Shown here piece after piece: positions 8,296-16,707 of a stretch of 44,261 nt of DNA (positions are counted from its first letter, which is position 1; every line of letters begins with the position of its first letter). The DNA is from Candidatus Hydrogenedentota bacterium. GTDB lineage: Bacteria; Hydrogenedentota; Hydrogenedentia; Hydrogenedentales; CAITNO01. Below the pieces are notes generated by a model. The model searched no databases and was not told where the DNA came from. It was given only the letters and a program-made list of their open reading frames with translations. The position numbers were made by a program, and so were the translations under genes. Location of the stretch: the NCBI GenBank assembly GCA_022706235.1, contig JAKJCY010000003.1, positions 1 to 44,261 of the forward strand, written 5' to 3'.

Positions 8296-9378
8296 TCAAA
8301 GTATCCGTAATTCTTTTGATGTTAAGGTTAACACTTCACTGCCATCATCGGTAACCGAGACCAAATCCTCTATGCGCACACCGCCTTGTCCCGGTATATA
8401 GATGCCCGGTTCCACAGTTATTACCATTCCTGAAGCCAATCGACTATCCGATTCTGCATTTACTCTGGGATTTTCATGGACTTCAAGGCCAACCGCGTGT
8501 CCCGTCCCGTGTCCGAATTGCGCACCATAGCCTGCGGACTCAATCACTACACGGGCGGCTTTATCCACGTCACGGGTATTCGCCCCGGAGCATACAGAAT
8601 TTAAGGCGTTTGACTGTGCACGGTATACATACGCATAGATATCAGAAAACCAAGTACCGGGTATCCTACCGAAAACAAAAGTCCGGGTCAAGTCAGAGCA
8701 GTACCCTTCCAGCACGCATCCACAATCAACCAGGACTATGTCTCCAATTTCCAAGGGGTTGGATTCTGGCTTGCCATGGGGGAGTGAACTTCGGGCACCG
8801 AACAGAACAATAGTATCAAAGGAAGGGCCTTGCGCGCCACGTTTCCTAAACTCGAACTCCAGCGCTGCGGCAAATTCATTTTCACGCATACCACATTTTA
8901 CCGTTCCAAGCACACATTCCAAAGATTCTTCCGCAAGACGGCTCGCTGCCCGTATACAGTTCACCTCTGCAGGTTCCTTTATTTCCCGCAACTTTCTGCA
9001 TAGTTCCGGAGCAGGATTTAATGAACCGGGAAAAACCGATTTTATCGTATCATATCTTGAAACAGTGATACATCCGGGATCAAAGGCCGCCCGCTTTACG
9101 CCGGCATGTAGGAGGTGTTCCCCGAGTCGATGGTCAAAACTTCCTTTGCAGATTACCGGAGTAACCCCTGATGTTAATAAACTCGCCTGTTCTGCATATC
9201 GGAAATCACATAAGAGCAGGGCTTCTCCCCTGGTAATCAACACTCCCGATGTGCTTCCAAAAAATCCTGTCAGATACGCATTATCCGGCGGAGAAACGCT
9301 GAAGAACGCATCACACTCGTGTTCGGCCAGTTGTTGCCTGAGCAATTCAATGCGACGATCATAATCGAAAGCATCCAT
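8296..9378 (-). CDS. M24 family Xaa-Pro aminopeptidase
   Basis: A 360-residue cytoplasmic metallopeptidase that removes an N-terminal residue preceding proline. The N-terminal creatinase-like domain (1-130) is followed by the pita-bread domain with all five metal ligands visible: D in V-L-V-D-C-G, D in S-D-L-T-R-T-F, H in the G-H-G-T-G-H-A-V-G-L-x-V-H-E block, E in T-V-E-P-G-I-Y and E in G-V-R-I-E-D. Length fits the family (about 350-370). AAGGA lies seven bases before the ATG. It is followed at once by efp, a pairing that recurs in many bacteria; both proteins deal with proline-containing peptides, and the two are probably one transcript. The choice between PepP- and PepQ-type naming is open. 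Confidence 0.93.
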   Translation of the reverse strand: MDAFDYDRRIELLRQQLAEHECDAFFSVSPPDNAYLTGFFGSTSGVLITRGEALLLCDFRYAEQASLLTSGVTPVICKGSFDHRLGEHLLHAGVKRAAFDPGCITVSRYDTIKSVFPGSLNPAPELCRKLREIKEPAEVNCIRAASRLAEESLECVLGTVKCGMRENEFAAALEFEFRKRGAQGPSFDTIVLFGARSSLPHGKPESNPLEIGDIVLVDCGCVLEGYCSDLTRTFVFGRIPGTWFSDIYAYVYRAQSNALNSVCSGANTRDVDKAARVVIESAGYGAQFGHGTGHAVGLEVHENPRVNAESDSRLASGMVITVEPGIYIPGQGGVRIEDLVSVTDDGSEVLTLTSKELRIL

Positions 9379-9432
9379 AGAATATTCCTTTGGGGTGATG
9401 CATCGTTTCCTTCAAATACTATTCTGTCTTAT

Positions 9433-10419
9433 TTACTTAACAATCACAGGACGCCCACCATTTGCGGCGGATTTCCAGGCGGCTTCCGTGACTTCGATTA
9501 CGCGCAATCCACATACGGCCGGGGTTTCAGGTTGGGCCTTGCCTTGAATAGCATCGACAAAATTAGAATCAGGATTACCTGCATATTTTGGAACCTTAAC
9601 GGATACACATCGTCCCCGGGCATTCTGTTGTGTCAGTCCACTACCTTGCCTTAAATAGAAAGCGCCTTTGCTACCCACAATGGTGTGGTCTTCATACCAT
9701 GCAGGGGCATTACCGATTATGGAGAGATTTCCCAAGGCGCCGTTTTCAAAGCGAAGGGTCAGGGCTGTATTGATATCCACGTCGGTAGTGAAATTCATCT
9801 GTAAGGCGGAAACTTCACGGACCTTCATCCCGGTAACCCACATCAAAATATCCACAAGATGGCTTCCCGAATCGTTCAGCTGTCCGCCACCTGAAAGGGA
9901 TAATACCTGGCGCCAAGTATTTCGAGTAAGTCGAAGCCACTCCTGGCAGAGTACGGCCTGAACAAATTGAACTTCGCCGATAGCGCCTTTTTCTATTTGC
10001 GAACGCATATAGCGAAACAGGGGATCATAGTGACGCTGGTAGGATATCATCAGCACGCGCCCGCTTTTATACGCTTTTCCGATCAGCGCTTTTGCATGAT
10101 GTATGGTACAAACCATTGGCTTCTCTGTAAGCACATGGATTCCCATTTCCAACGCGTCTTTTATCTGACTGTAATGCGTTGTGTGAGGGGATAGAATAAT
10201 AACTCCGTCCAACGGTTCCCGTTTCAACATCTCCTTGTAGTCCCGGTATACCGGCAGCCCTTCAGCGCCCTCGCAATTCATAAGAAAACGTTTTAGCGAT
10301 ACCTGACTGGGTTCGGTAATGGCCGCAACTGTTGCCCTTCCGGTTTCCATGAGGCGCTGATAGTGTGCTTGAGCTATGCCGCCAGCACCGATAAAACCAA
10401 TCCTCAACTTTTCTTTCAT
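9433..10419 (-). CDS. Gfo/Idh/MocA family oxidoreductase
   Basis: A 328-residue NAD(P)-dependent oxidoreductase of the family that acts on sugars, inositols and their derivatives. The N-terminal Rossmann fold starts I-G-F-I-G-A-G-G-I-A-Q-A-H, and the catalytic-site motif E-K-P appears in LTEKPMVCTIHHAK. The C-terminal sheet domain includes DSGSHLVDILMW, the usual D-x-G-x-H-x-x-D block with the catalytic His. I chose the ATG at 10419, with GGAG ten bases upstream, over an ATG at 10437 that adds six residues ahead of the Rossmann fold. It lies 74 bp behind two glycosyltransferases and may act on a sugar in the same surface-polysaccharide pathway, but the substrate cannot be read from sequence. 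Confidence 0.88.
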   Translation of the reverse strand: MKEKLRIGFIGAGGIAQAHYQRLMETGRATVAAITEPSQVSLKRFLMNCEGAEGLPVYRDYKEMLKREPLDGVIILSPHTTHYSQIKDALEMGIHVLTEKPMVCTIHHAKALIGKAYKSGRVLMISYQRHYDPLFRYMRSQIEKGAIGEVQFVQAVLCQEWLRLTRNTWRQVLSLSGGGQLNDSGSHLVDILMWVTGMKVREVSALQMNFTTDVDINTALTLRFENGALGNLSIIGNAPAWYEDHTIVGSKGAFYLRQGSGLTQQNARGRCVSVKVPKYAGNPDSNFVDAIQGKAQPETPAVCGLRVIEVTEAAWKSAANGGRPVIVK

Positions 10420-10493
10420 AGAAGGGATACTCCACATAGGTAATGATTAAACGGTTTAAACCTGTATGGTTTATGTAAGTGCGAGGTACTATT

Positions 10494-11591
10494 CTATTCT
10501 GACCGGTGCTCTGACAGTAATTCCCGATAGGTATCCAGGGTGGAAGCAACCATGCGTTCCACGGAAAACTTTTCCCTGGCAAGCGTCTTGCCCCTTTCGG
10601 CCATTTGCAAGGCTTTGTCATGATTCCCCAGAGAAAACAGTATGGCCTCGGCCAGTGCGCCGGGATTTGTTGATGGAGACAGCATGCCGGTAACCTCGGG
10701 AATAACCATCTCCCGTGCGCCACCCGCTTCCGTGGCTACTACCGGAGTGCCCGCATACAGGGCTTCCAGAATGGAGGTTCCCAGCCCTTCAGACCAGCTG
10801 GAAGAGACATAGAGGTCGGCACTGCGGCAGATACCGGGCGCATCATCACGGTGACCGAGAAAAGAGACCGCCGGAGCAATGCCCAGCGAAGCGCTTCGTT
10901 CCTTTAAAGTCGCCATAAGGGGACCGTTCCCTGCAATACATAAACGCGCATCCGGAAATGAATTCCATACCAAAGCAAAGGCTTGCAGAAGATTATCATG
11001 GTCCTTATGTTCGACAAGGGACCCTGCGGAAAATAAGAAGGGGACTTTTTCCGGGATTCCCAAAGTTGCCCTGGGAACGGCTGTCATAAGTGCCCGTTCA
11101 GGGTCTACGGCACTGTGAACAGTTTTCAATTGTGAGGGTCCGAGTCCGAAACGGCGCAAGGTATCATGTACGGTCTGAGAAACACATAAAATACGGTCGG
11201 CCGCGTTGTATTTATAGCGGTTTAGAAAACCACGGCGAGGCATGAAGTTTACCCGCCGTGAAACCACCAAAAAACTCGGCGACCCCAGGAACTTTGCCAT
11301 AACGGCAATGCCATGAGCATGACTCGTATGGGCATGGATAATATCCACCCCGAGTTCAGTTGTAATACGGGCGAGGCGAAACGCGGAGTACCAGTCAAAT
11401 TCTCCGCGCAGTGGCAATGCTATACGGCGCAGTGTTTCTATCCCGGGGAGCATGGATACGAAAGGTTGAGACGGCTTGCCGACAAGGATATTGCTTACCC
11501 CAAGCCCCGAAAGACCGCGCACCAGCCATGAGGCTTGCCGTTCGCCGCCACGGAACCCGCGTTGTTCATCCAGATGCGCTACTGTAATCAT
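10494..11591 (-). CDS. Glycosyltransferase family 4 protein
   Basis: A 365-residue GT-B-fold glycosyltransferase, probably building lipopolysaccharide or a surface polysaccharide. The N-terminal domain has the acceptor-side pattern H-L-D-E-Q-R-G-F-R-G-G-E-R-Q and D-I-I-H-A-H-T-S-H-A-H-G. The C-terminal nucleotide-sugar domain carries FSAGSLVEHKDHDNLLQAF and SWSEGLGTSILEALYAGTPV followed by V-A-T-E-A-G-G, the GT4 E-x-x-x-x-x-x-x-E signature region. The start overlaps the stop of the next glycosyltransferase by four bases (ATGA), so the two are translationally coupled. The sugar and linkage are unknown. Confidence 0.9.
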   Translation of the reverse strand: MITVAHLDEQRGFRGGERQASWLVRGLSGLGVSNILVGKPSQPFVSMLPGIETLRRIALPLRGEFDWYSAFRLARITTELGVDIIHAHTSHAHGIAVMAKFLGSPSFLVVSRRVNFMPRRGFLNRYKYNAADRILCVSQTVHDTLRRFGLGPSQLKTVHSAVDPERALMTAVPRATLGIPEKVPFLFSAGSLVEHKDHDNLLQAFALVWNSFPDARLCIAGNGPLMATLKERSASLGIAPAVSFLGHRDDAPGICRSADLYVSSSWSEGLGTSILEALYAGTPVVATEAGGAREMVIPEVTGMLSPSTNPGALAEAILFSLGNHDKALQMAERGKTLAREKFSVERMVASTLDTYRELLSEHRSE

Positions 11592-12751
11592 TTGCCCCGC
11601 CCCTTAGTGTTATCTTTTTTAAACGACTGCAACACCTCCAGATATACCTCTACCGTGCGCCGGACAAAAGTGGCACTGCTGAACTCTCTGCATACCCGTT
11701 CACGCGCAGTTTCACCCATTTGCCGACCCAATTCAGGACATTGTGCCAGTTTTTTAAGTGCCCAGGCCAGGGGCTCAACGGTGCCATGGGGAACCAAAAA
11801 CCCTTCCTTGCCATCATCGATAATTTCGTGAAGGCCGCCGTAATCCGAAGCCACAACTGGAATGCATGCGGCCATTTGTTCTTTCATGCTGAAGGACGAC
11901 GTATCGCAGTCTATGGACGGCTGCGCTCCGATATCAAAGGCCTGTACACAATACTGCATATCTGTTCGAAAGCCATGGAAACGCACTCTGGATGAAATTC
12001 CCAAATCAGAGGCCAGTTGCGTCAGTTCGTTTTCAAGTACCCCCTGTCCGAACACCAGTATGATTAGATTGGGAACCTCATCTTTCAGAAGGGCGGCTGC
12101 TTCAAACAGAAATCGATGACCTTTTGCCGGAACCAGCCGCGCTACAATACCGCATACGAAGTCATCTGGTTTGCAGTTGAATTCCTGTCTTGCCCGCAAA
12201 CGGGCGGCTTCATCCCGTTGGTACAGGTCCGTATCCACACCGTTGTGAATTGAACAAAGTCTGTCCGCTCTGAAGGCAGGATGTTGCGCAAGGGTTTTTC
12301 GAACCGTGTCGCACACTACAATCTGAAAATCCGTCAGTTGACGGTTCAAGATGACGTTCGCCGGATTCGGGCTGACGGCGTAGGTATTATGACGTGTCCG
12401 CAGCAGAGGAATGGTGTGACCTGAAGCCTGGTTGGCAAGAGCCATGGTCCAATGGTCCTGAGACCCGTTCACATGAATAATATCAGGATGTTGGGTACGG
12501 AAAAGCAGTCGGGCAGCACGCAAGTCATGTATCCATGCGCGGGGCCGAAGGCCACCCTTAAAAAGAAAGCGGTCGTAGGAAAAGGCGTGCTGGCTGGTTT
12601 GTTCAATGAGAACACTTCCGGGCCGGCATCCAATGGTAACGCGGTGTCCTGATGCCTGCAACCCGGCGGCCAGTGTTGAAATATACCGCACCTGACCACC
12701 GCCCTGTAGATGGGGATCGGCGATGAAGATATGTAAAGATGAAGCCTTCAT
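11588..12751 (-). CDS. Glycosyltransferase family 4 protein
   Basis: A 387-residue GT4 enzyme, the upstream partner of the overlapping glycosyltransferase. Visible features are a Gly-rich N-terminal loop (Q-G-G-G-Q-V-R-Y-I-S-T-L), D-I-I-H-V-N-G-S-Q-D-H, the C-terminal V-C-G-I-V-A-R-L-V-P-A-K-G-H, and SFSMKEQMAACIPVVASDYG, where the Ser-Met-Lys-Glu region replaces the usual E-G-F/G-x-x-x-x-E motif with the final Glu kept. It starts at the ATG at 12751 behind a 150-bp gap in which I saw no strong promoter. Together with its partner and the Gfo-type oxidoreductase it looks like a short sugar-transfer operon (inference). Confidence 0.9.
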   Translation of the reverse strand: MKASSLHIFIADPHLQGGGQVRYISTLAAGLQASGHRVTIGCRPGSVLIEQTSQHAFSYDRFLFKGGLRPRAWIHDLRAARLLFRTQHPDIIHVNGSQDHWTMALANQASGHTIPLLRTRHNTYAVSPNPANVILNRQLTDFQIVVCDTVRKTLAQHPAFRADRLCSIHNGVDTDLYQRDEAARLRARQEFNCKPDDFVCGIVARLVPAKGHRFLFEAAALLKDEVPNLIILVFGQGVLENELTQLASDLGISSRVRFHGFRTDMQYCVQAFDIGAQPSIDCDTSSFSMKEQMAACIPVVASDYGGLHEIIDDGKEGFLVPHGTVEPLAWALKKLAQCPELGRQMGETARERVCREFSSATFVRRTVEVYLEVLQSFKKDNTKGRGK

Positions 12752-12901
12752 ATGACAAGAACCTGCTCGTAACGTTTCCCCGCGTATCCTTCATCTCTTA
12801 TGAAATGACTATAACCAGGATGATTGGGAATGAACGGATACCATGTATGGGCGGACTGACGGAACCGACACGGATCTTTAGAGTTAAAAAGGCAGTAGAG
12901 C

Positions 12902-13129
12902 CTATCCTGCGTGTTGGTCCATGGCGGACTTATCCTCCGTGGTATTCTTTTCGTCTAGAGCCGTCGAGGGCTTGTCCGATTCTTCGGCTGCGGTCAGGGC
13001 ATGTTCACGGAGCATAGTCTCGATGCGCAGATTGGTTTCATCGAGATGTTCCATGGCATCGGAAAGCTCTGTCTCAATTTCAGAAAAATCTTCAGCACGC
13101 GTTATAGTGATTTTGCTTTTTTTCGACAT
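12902..13129 (-). CDS. Small charged coiled-coil-like protein, unknown
   Basis: A 75-residue hypothetical protein. The start is supported by AAAGG about nine bases before the ATG. Residues 12-50 (for example EDFSEIETELSDAMEHLDET) are acidic and helical, with hydrophobic spacing that could form a coiled coil, and the tail is charged and probably disordered. There is no signal peptide, membrane segment or recognised domain. It stands alone between the glycosyltransferases and a repeat-bearing gap, so context gives no clue. It may be a real small gene or an accidental frame; the ribosome site and biased composition favour real. Confidence 0.5.
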   Translation of the reverse strand: MSKKSKITITRAEDFSEIETELSDAMEHLDETNLRIETMLREHALTAAEESDKPSTALDEKNTTEDKSAMDQHAG

Positions 13130-13152
13130 TAAAGTATACCTTTGCCGCTTAT

Positions 13153-13188
13153 CTTCAAATCAATGTTAATCCACCGGCTTTACCGGTG
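13153..13188. repeat. REP-like palindromic repeat, copy A
   Basis: AAATCAATGTTAATCCACCGG is the left half of the element at 26118-26164, kept almost unchanged here. The hairpin CACCGG/CCGGTG closes on a five-base loop (13172-13188), but the right-hand flank differs from copy C. It lies in the 355-bp gap 13130-13484, which has no convincing gene. Confidence 0.65.
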
Positions 13189-13300
13189 AGAATTCGTAAG
13201 GCTTTGCCGTTCCATCATTTTTCTTTGCTTATGAACATGCCGGCTCTTTTTGCTGTTACAACATCCTTGCTTGTACCGTCATGCTGTTTTTTTTTCGCGC

Positions 13301-13417
13301 CTATACGGTGGTCCCTTCAAAACGCATCAACGCGCGCGAAAACACCGGAATGACGCAGGCTCGGTCGTGATACGATGGAGAACAAGGCTTTGAGACGGAA
13401 TCGATAGTTGTTTTCAT
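13301..13417 (-). CDS. Doubtful 38-aa ORF with a hairpin-sequestered ribosome site
   Basis: A short frame (M-K-T-T-I-D-S-V-S-K-P) that I do not recognise. AAGGAG precedes the ATG by four bases, but it lies within the perfect hairpin at 13420-13436, so it could be masked. It is downstream of and on the same strand as the stress protein gene. It is listed because the ribosome site is strong; it could equally be chance. Confidence 0.2.
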   Translation of the reverse strand: MKTTIDSVSKPCSPSYHDRACVIPVFSRALMRFEGTTV

Positions 13418-13419
13418 GA

Positions 13420-13436
13420 GGCTCCTTTTAGGAGCC
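13420..13436 (-). other. Perfect 7-bp hairpin (GGCTCCT/AGGAGCC)
   Basis: A seven-base-pair stem with a three-base loop lies between the stress protein stop and a short ORF. There is no run of T behind it, so it is not a standard terminator. Its 3' arm holds the AGGAG of the short ORF on the minus strand. It could protect the transcript end or control that ORF. Confidence 0.45.
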
Positions 13437-13443
13437 CTCCTCA

Positions 13444-13473
13444 TACCACCGGCCCTGCCGGTGGTTGTTGATT
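13444..13473. repeat. REP-like palindromic repeat, copy B
   Basis: A perfect eight-base-pair stem, CCACCGGC/GCCGGTGG with a three-base loop (13446-13464), is followed by TTGTTGATT. It shares the stem and right flank with copy C at 26118-26164, while its left flank differs. It lies 11 bases beyond the stress protein stop, as REP elements often do. Confidence 0.7.
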
Positions 13474-13484
13474 GAAAGAAAAAA

Positions 13485-14315
13485 TCAGCGAACCAGCAAC
13501 ACGGGGCAAGGTGCGTGGTTAATGGTGTAAGAGGTGGTGCTGCCGAGCACCAATTCGCGAAGTTTGCTGTGCCCATAGGCGCCCATGAGGATGATGCCTG
13601 TTAGGGAGTCTTTTGCAACGGCCACAATTTCCACGCCCGGTTCTCCGGTCTTGCGCTCAAAGGAGACGTTGATGGTATGACTCTGCAAATATTCCTGCAC
13701 TTCTTGTTGAAGGTAGTCGGAAGAAGCGTCACCCACAATGAGTACATGCATTTCCTTGTCGTGTTTTTCAGCCAGATCCGCTCCGAAACGGAGAGCCTTT
13801 TTCGCGTGCGAGGAACCATCATAGGCCAAGAGAAAATGCTGGGCGCTGGGCTCGTCATGCCCGGTAATGAGAACAGGAACGGAGGCACGCCTTACCACAG
13901 CTTCCGTAGTGGACCCAATAAGGCCATCCAAAAACTGATTATGTTCGCCCGCTCTTCCCATTATGATCATATCCACCAGTTCAGATTTTTCACAGATCAT
14001 TCGTGGAACGATACCTGTTTGAAGGCTCGTTTCACACGGTATCCCTTTTTTTTCGCACAAATTGTCGGCATAGGCCAGGGCAGTCTTGCCCCGTTCTTCG
14101 AGCAACATGGAAATACTTCCCTGGTAATTTACATAAGGGGCGGTGCCCAGGGAGGATGCCAGGTCACGAAGTACGGGCCCCTCCAACAATTTGATGTCTA
14201 CCACATGCAGCGCGAGCAGGGACGCGCCTTGTTCTTCAGCCAGTGCCACTGCATAACGCACACCGATTTCCGCGGCGCTGCTGCCATCAGTCGTAACCAT
14301 AATTCGTTTAATCAT
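13485..14315 (-). CDS. Universal stress protein with two UspA domains
   Basis: A 276-residue tandem UspA protein. The first domain starts K-R-I-M-V-T-T-D-G-S and ends near IIMGRAGEHNQFLDGLIGST; the second starts F-L-L-A-Y-D-G-S-S-H-A-K-K-A and ends with ILMGAYGHSKLRELVLGSTT. Both carry the ATP-binding G-x-x-G-x(9)-G-[ST] pattern, so they probably bind ATP. Tandem UspA proteins are cytoplasmic stress and persistence factors of ill-defined mechanism. The ATG at 14315 has AAGGA eight bases upstream; a longer frame from 14357 has no support. It lies 51 bp behind hisH on the same strand and could be read from that operon. Confidence 0.93.
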   Translation of the reverse strand: MIKRIMVTTDGSSAAEIGVRYAVALAEEQGASLLALHVVDIKLLEGPVLRDLASSLGTAPYVNYQGSISMLLEERGKTALAYADNLCEKKGIPCETSLQTGIVPRMICEKSELVDMIIMGRAGEHNQFLDGLIGSTTEAVVRRASVPVLITGHDEPSAQHFLLAYDGSSHAKKALRFGADLAEKHDKEMHVLIVGDASSDYLQQEVQEYLQSHTINVSFERKTGEPGVEIVAVAKDSLTGIILMGAYGHSKLRELVLGSTTSYTINHAPCPVLLVR

Positions 14316-14366
14316 GGAATCGTCCTTTTTACGGCGCATTTGCGATATGCTGCGCAAGACACCGTT

Positions 14367-14990
14367 TTACCGGGTCAATTCACCAAAATTACGCAGCATG
14401 GTGATTCCGTCCCATTGGCTCTTTTCCGGATGAAACTGAACGGCATAGAGATTACCCTGTCCTACCATGGCCGGGAAGTCCAGGCCATAATTGCACCGAG
14501 CCAATATAACACGATCATCCTCAGGAACCGCATAATAACTGTGAACGAAATAGGCGTAGGGTTTATCACTGACACCATGAAGCAGACGGACATTCTGTCC
14601 AGGCGTGGGTTGGAGCAAATTCCAACCCATATGCGGTACTTTTAGCCCGGAAAGGCGGGCATCCGGAAACCGACGCACATGACCTTTTAAAATACCCAAT
14701 CCTGGTGAACCGGCGCCTTCATCACTGTATTCGAAGAGGAGCTGCAATCCTACGCAAATTCCCAGGAAGGGACGCCCGCTTACCGCCACGTCCTTTACCA
14801 GCCCATCGAGACCTCGTGCGACCAGGCCGTCATAACAATCTTTAAAAGCGCCGACTCCGGGCAAAACAACCCCGGAAGCCTGTGCAATGACTTCTGCTTT
14901 GTCGGTAATTTCAGCGACGATGCCGACCTTTTCAAAGGCTTTTTGAACACTTCTCAAATTGCCCATTCCATAATCTACAATAGCTATCAT
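14367..14990 (-). CDS. hisH: Imidazole glycerol phosphate synthase subunit HisH
   Basis: The 207-residue glutaminase subunit of imidazole glycerol phosphate synthase, which feeds ammonia to HisF in histidine biosynthesis. The class I amidotransferase triad is visible: Cys79 in F-L-G-I-C-V-G-L-Q, and His and Glu in A-V-Q-F-H-P-E-K-S. The oxyanion-strand motif V-L-P-G-V-G-A-F is present. Its length is normal (about 200). The start overlaps the hisB stop by four bases (ATGA). HisF is not in the window. Confidence 0.96.
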   Translation of the reverse strand: MIAIVDYGMGNLRSVQKAFEKVGIVAEITDKAEVIAQASGVVLPGVGAFKDCYDGLVARGLDGLVKDVAVSGRPFLGICVGLQLLFEYSDEGAGSPGLGILKGHVRRFPDARLSGLKVPHMGWNLLQPTPGQNVRLLHGVSDKPYAYFVHSYYAVPEDDRVILARCNYGLDFPAMVGQGNLYAVQFHPEKSQWDGITMLRNFGELTR

Positions 14991-15592
14991 AATTCAAGCA
15001 TTCCCTTGGTGGACGGTACTTCCTTAACGCGGGGGTCCACAGTCATGGATTGTCGTGCAGCACGGCCAAAGGCTTTGAAAAGTCCTTCAAGGCAATGATG
15101 CAGATTACTGCCGTATCTGAGTTCCAGATGCAGGGAGATACGGGCGTTCATGGCCACAGCCCTGAAAAATTCTTCCGCCAGCTCAGCGTCGAATCCTCCC
15201 GGACTACCTGTCGGCAAATCAGCCCGGAATACGAAAAAAGGCCTGCCGGAAATATCTATGGCCGCTTCAGCAAGGGTTTCGTCCATCGGGATAACCGCGT
15301 GCCCGTATCGTGTTACGCCTTTACCTTCGCCGATGGCTTGGCGGAAAGCCTGTCCCAGGCATATGCCCGTGTCTTCCACAGTATGGTGGGGATCTATCTG
15401 CAAATCTCCCGTTGCGTGAATCGAAAGGTCAAATAGCCCATGTCGTGCGATATGGTCGAGCATATGATCAAAAAACCCCACACCTGTTTGTATATCCGAC
15501 TTCCCGCTCCCATCGAGGGTCATACGCAAATCCACACTGGTTTCATTGGTTTGACGGGTAATATGTGCTTCACGGGAACGATTTCTTTTCAT
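14987..15592 (-). CDS. hisB: Imidazoleglycerol-phosphate dehydratase
   Basis: A 201-residue monofunctional HisB that dehydrates imidazole glycerol phosphate, the step after HisH/HisF. The two manganese-binding repeats are visible: GFFDHMLDHIARHG with IDPHHTVEDTGICLG in the first half, and EEFFRAVAMNARISLHLELR with G-S-N-L-H-H-C-L-E-G-L-F-K-A in the second. There is no fused phosphatase, unlike the bifunctional E. coli protein. The start lies 13 bp after the metallophosphoesterase stop. Together with hisH it forms a his pair separated by about 11 kb from hisD-hisC. Confidence 0.97.
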   Translation of the reverse strand: MKRNRSREAHITRQTNETSVDLRMTLDGSGKSDIQTGVGFFDHMLDHIARHGLFDLSIHATGDLQIDPHHTVEDTGICLGQAFRQAIGEGKGVTRYGHAVIPMDETLAEAAIDISGRPFFVFRADLPTGSPGGFDAELAEEFFRAVAMNARISLHLELRYGSNLHHCLEGLFKAFGRAARQSMTVDPRVKEVPSTKGMLEL

Positions 15593-15605
15593 TATATGTC
15601 TCGCT

Positions 15606-16331
15606 TTATCTACCTATATGCAGGCGGTCGGAAAGGAGTTTTGGCAGACGGGCTTCCCTGACACGCAGGCTGGCGCGCTCCACATCATAGGAGGCCCGTA
15701 TCAATTCAAAGGTGCGCGTGTCCGTATCATACAATCCGAAAGAAGCATCCGGATTATTATCCCGGGGTTGGCCAACGGAACCAGGATTTATGAAGTATAT
15801 TTTTTCAGGATCCAAGACGATAGGGCCATCGATGTTAGAAGCATCCTTTCCATCGGCGGTGAATACGGCGGGGGTGTGCGTATGTCCTATAAAACAGACA
15901 TTACAGTTTTGTTCATCCATGAAGTCCAAATGCATTGCGGCATCACGCCAAGAAAACAGATATAGGTTGTGATTTTTAGGCGCGCCATGTACAGCGACAA
16001 ACTCACCATAGTTCAACGCATCCGGCAAACCGTTCAGCCACTCCGATGTCTCTTCGGTGATATGTTCCCTGGTCCACAGCACTGCATCGAGGGCATATTT
16101 ATTAAACCCCCACGGCTCTTCAATACCACACGCCACGGCATCATGGTTGCCCAACACCGTTTGAATGTTCCGTTCCATAATCATGGCGACACATTCATTA
16201 GGCATCGCGTTGTAACCAACGACATCGCCGAGGCATGCAATTTGGTCCACTCCCGACTTGTCCACCTGTTTAAGTACGGCCTCCAAGGCGTCTATGTTCG
16301 CGTGTACATCCGAAAGTATCGCGTATAACAA
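15606..16331 (-). CDS. Calcineurin-like metallophosphoesterase
   Basis: A 241-residue cytoplasmic phosphoesterase. All metal-site motifs are present: S-D-V-H-A-N (D-x-H), C-L-G-D-V-V-G-Y (G-D-x-x-G), L-G-N-H-D, AVHGAPKN and C-F-I-G-H-T-H-T-P. It resembles the YfcE/PrpE-like bacterial group acting on phosphodiesters or dinucleotides; the substrate is not evident. No ATG lies near the N-terminal beta strand. The start is a TTG at 16331 with GGGAG ten bases upstream (M-L-Y-A-I-L-S-D-V-H). It leads a probable operon with hisB and hisH. Confidence 0.88.
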   Translation of the reverse strand: MLYAILSDVHANIDALEAVLKQVDKSGVDQIACLGDVVGYNAMPNECVAMIMERNIQTVLGNHDAVACGIEEPWGFNKYALDAVLWTREHITEETSEWLNGLPDALNYGEFVAVHGAPKNHNLYLFSWRDAAMHLDFMDEQNCNVCFIGHTHTPAVFTADGKDASNIDGPIVLDPEKIYFINPGSVGQPRDNNPDASFGLYDTDTRTFELIRASYDVERASLRVREARLPKLLSDRLHIGR

Positions 16332-16707
16332 AATTTTGAGGCTCCCAGTTGGATTCCAAATCCGCCCGAATACATCACAACAAACGTACCAAAAACATCG
16401 GGAGAACTTATATAATTTCTAAGCGCTGTCCTAGCCCTCTATGGGGAGGCTGACGCTTTCTAGCCTAGACCATACGTAATCCGTTTGCGAATATGTCCGT
16501 CCGTATTCTCAGGGGAAATTTTTCGCTTATAGGCGAGTGCACGCGTTCGCAGCGAAATCACCCGCATATTTTGCACATTGAAGGCTACCTATATCAAGTA
16601 ACAGTATTCGTATGGAAACTCAAAGTCCGCCATCGTTCTTGCTGACGGACACAGAGAGAAGCGCAGCACTGTTCCTGGCTCATATGAATCAGAAAGGGCA
16701 AGAAAAA
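16332..16707. other. 376-bp gap, no gene seen
   Basis: Between the metallophosphoesterase and mutS. All frames are broken and I saw no clear promoter. An imperfect inverted repeat with AGCG/CGCT outer arms and GCC/GGC inner arms (about 16421-16461) may form a hairpin. A second one with GTCCG/CGGAC arms lies near 16626-16651, behind the mutS stop, without a T-run. Confidence 0.4.

Noticed and set aside
13677..14645. 322-codon plus-strand frame
   Set aside because: Antisense to the stress protein and hisH, both with strong family motifs.
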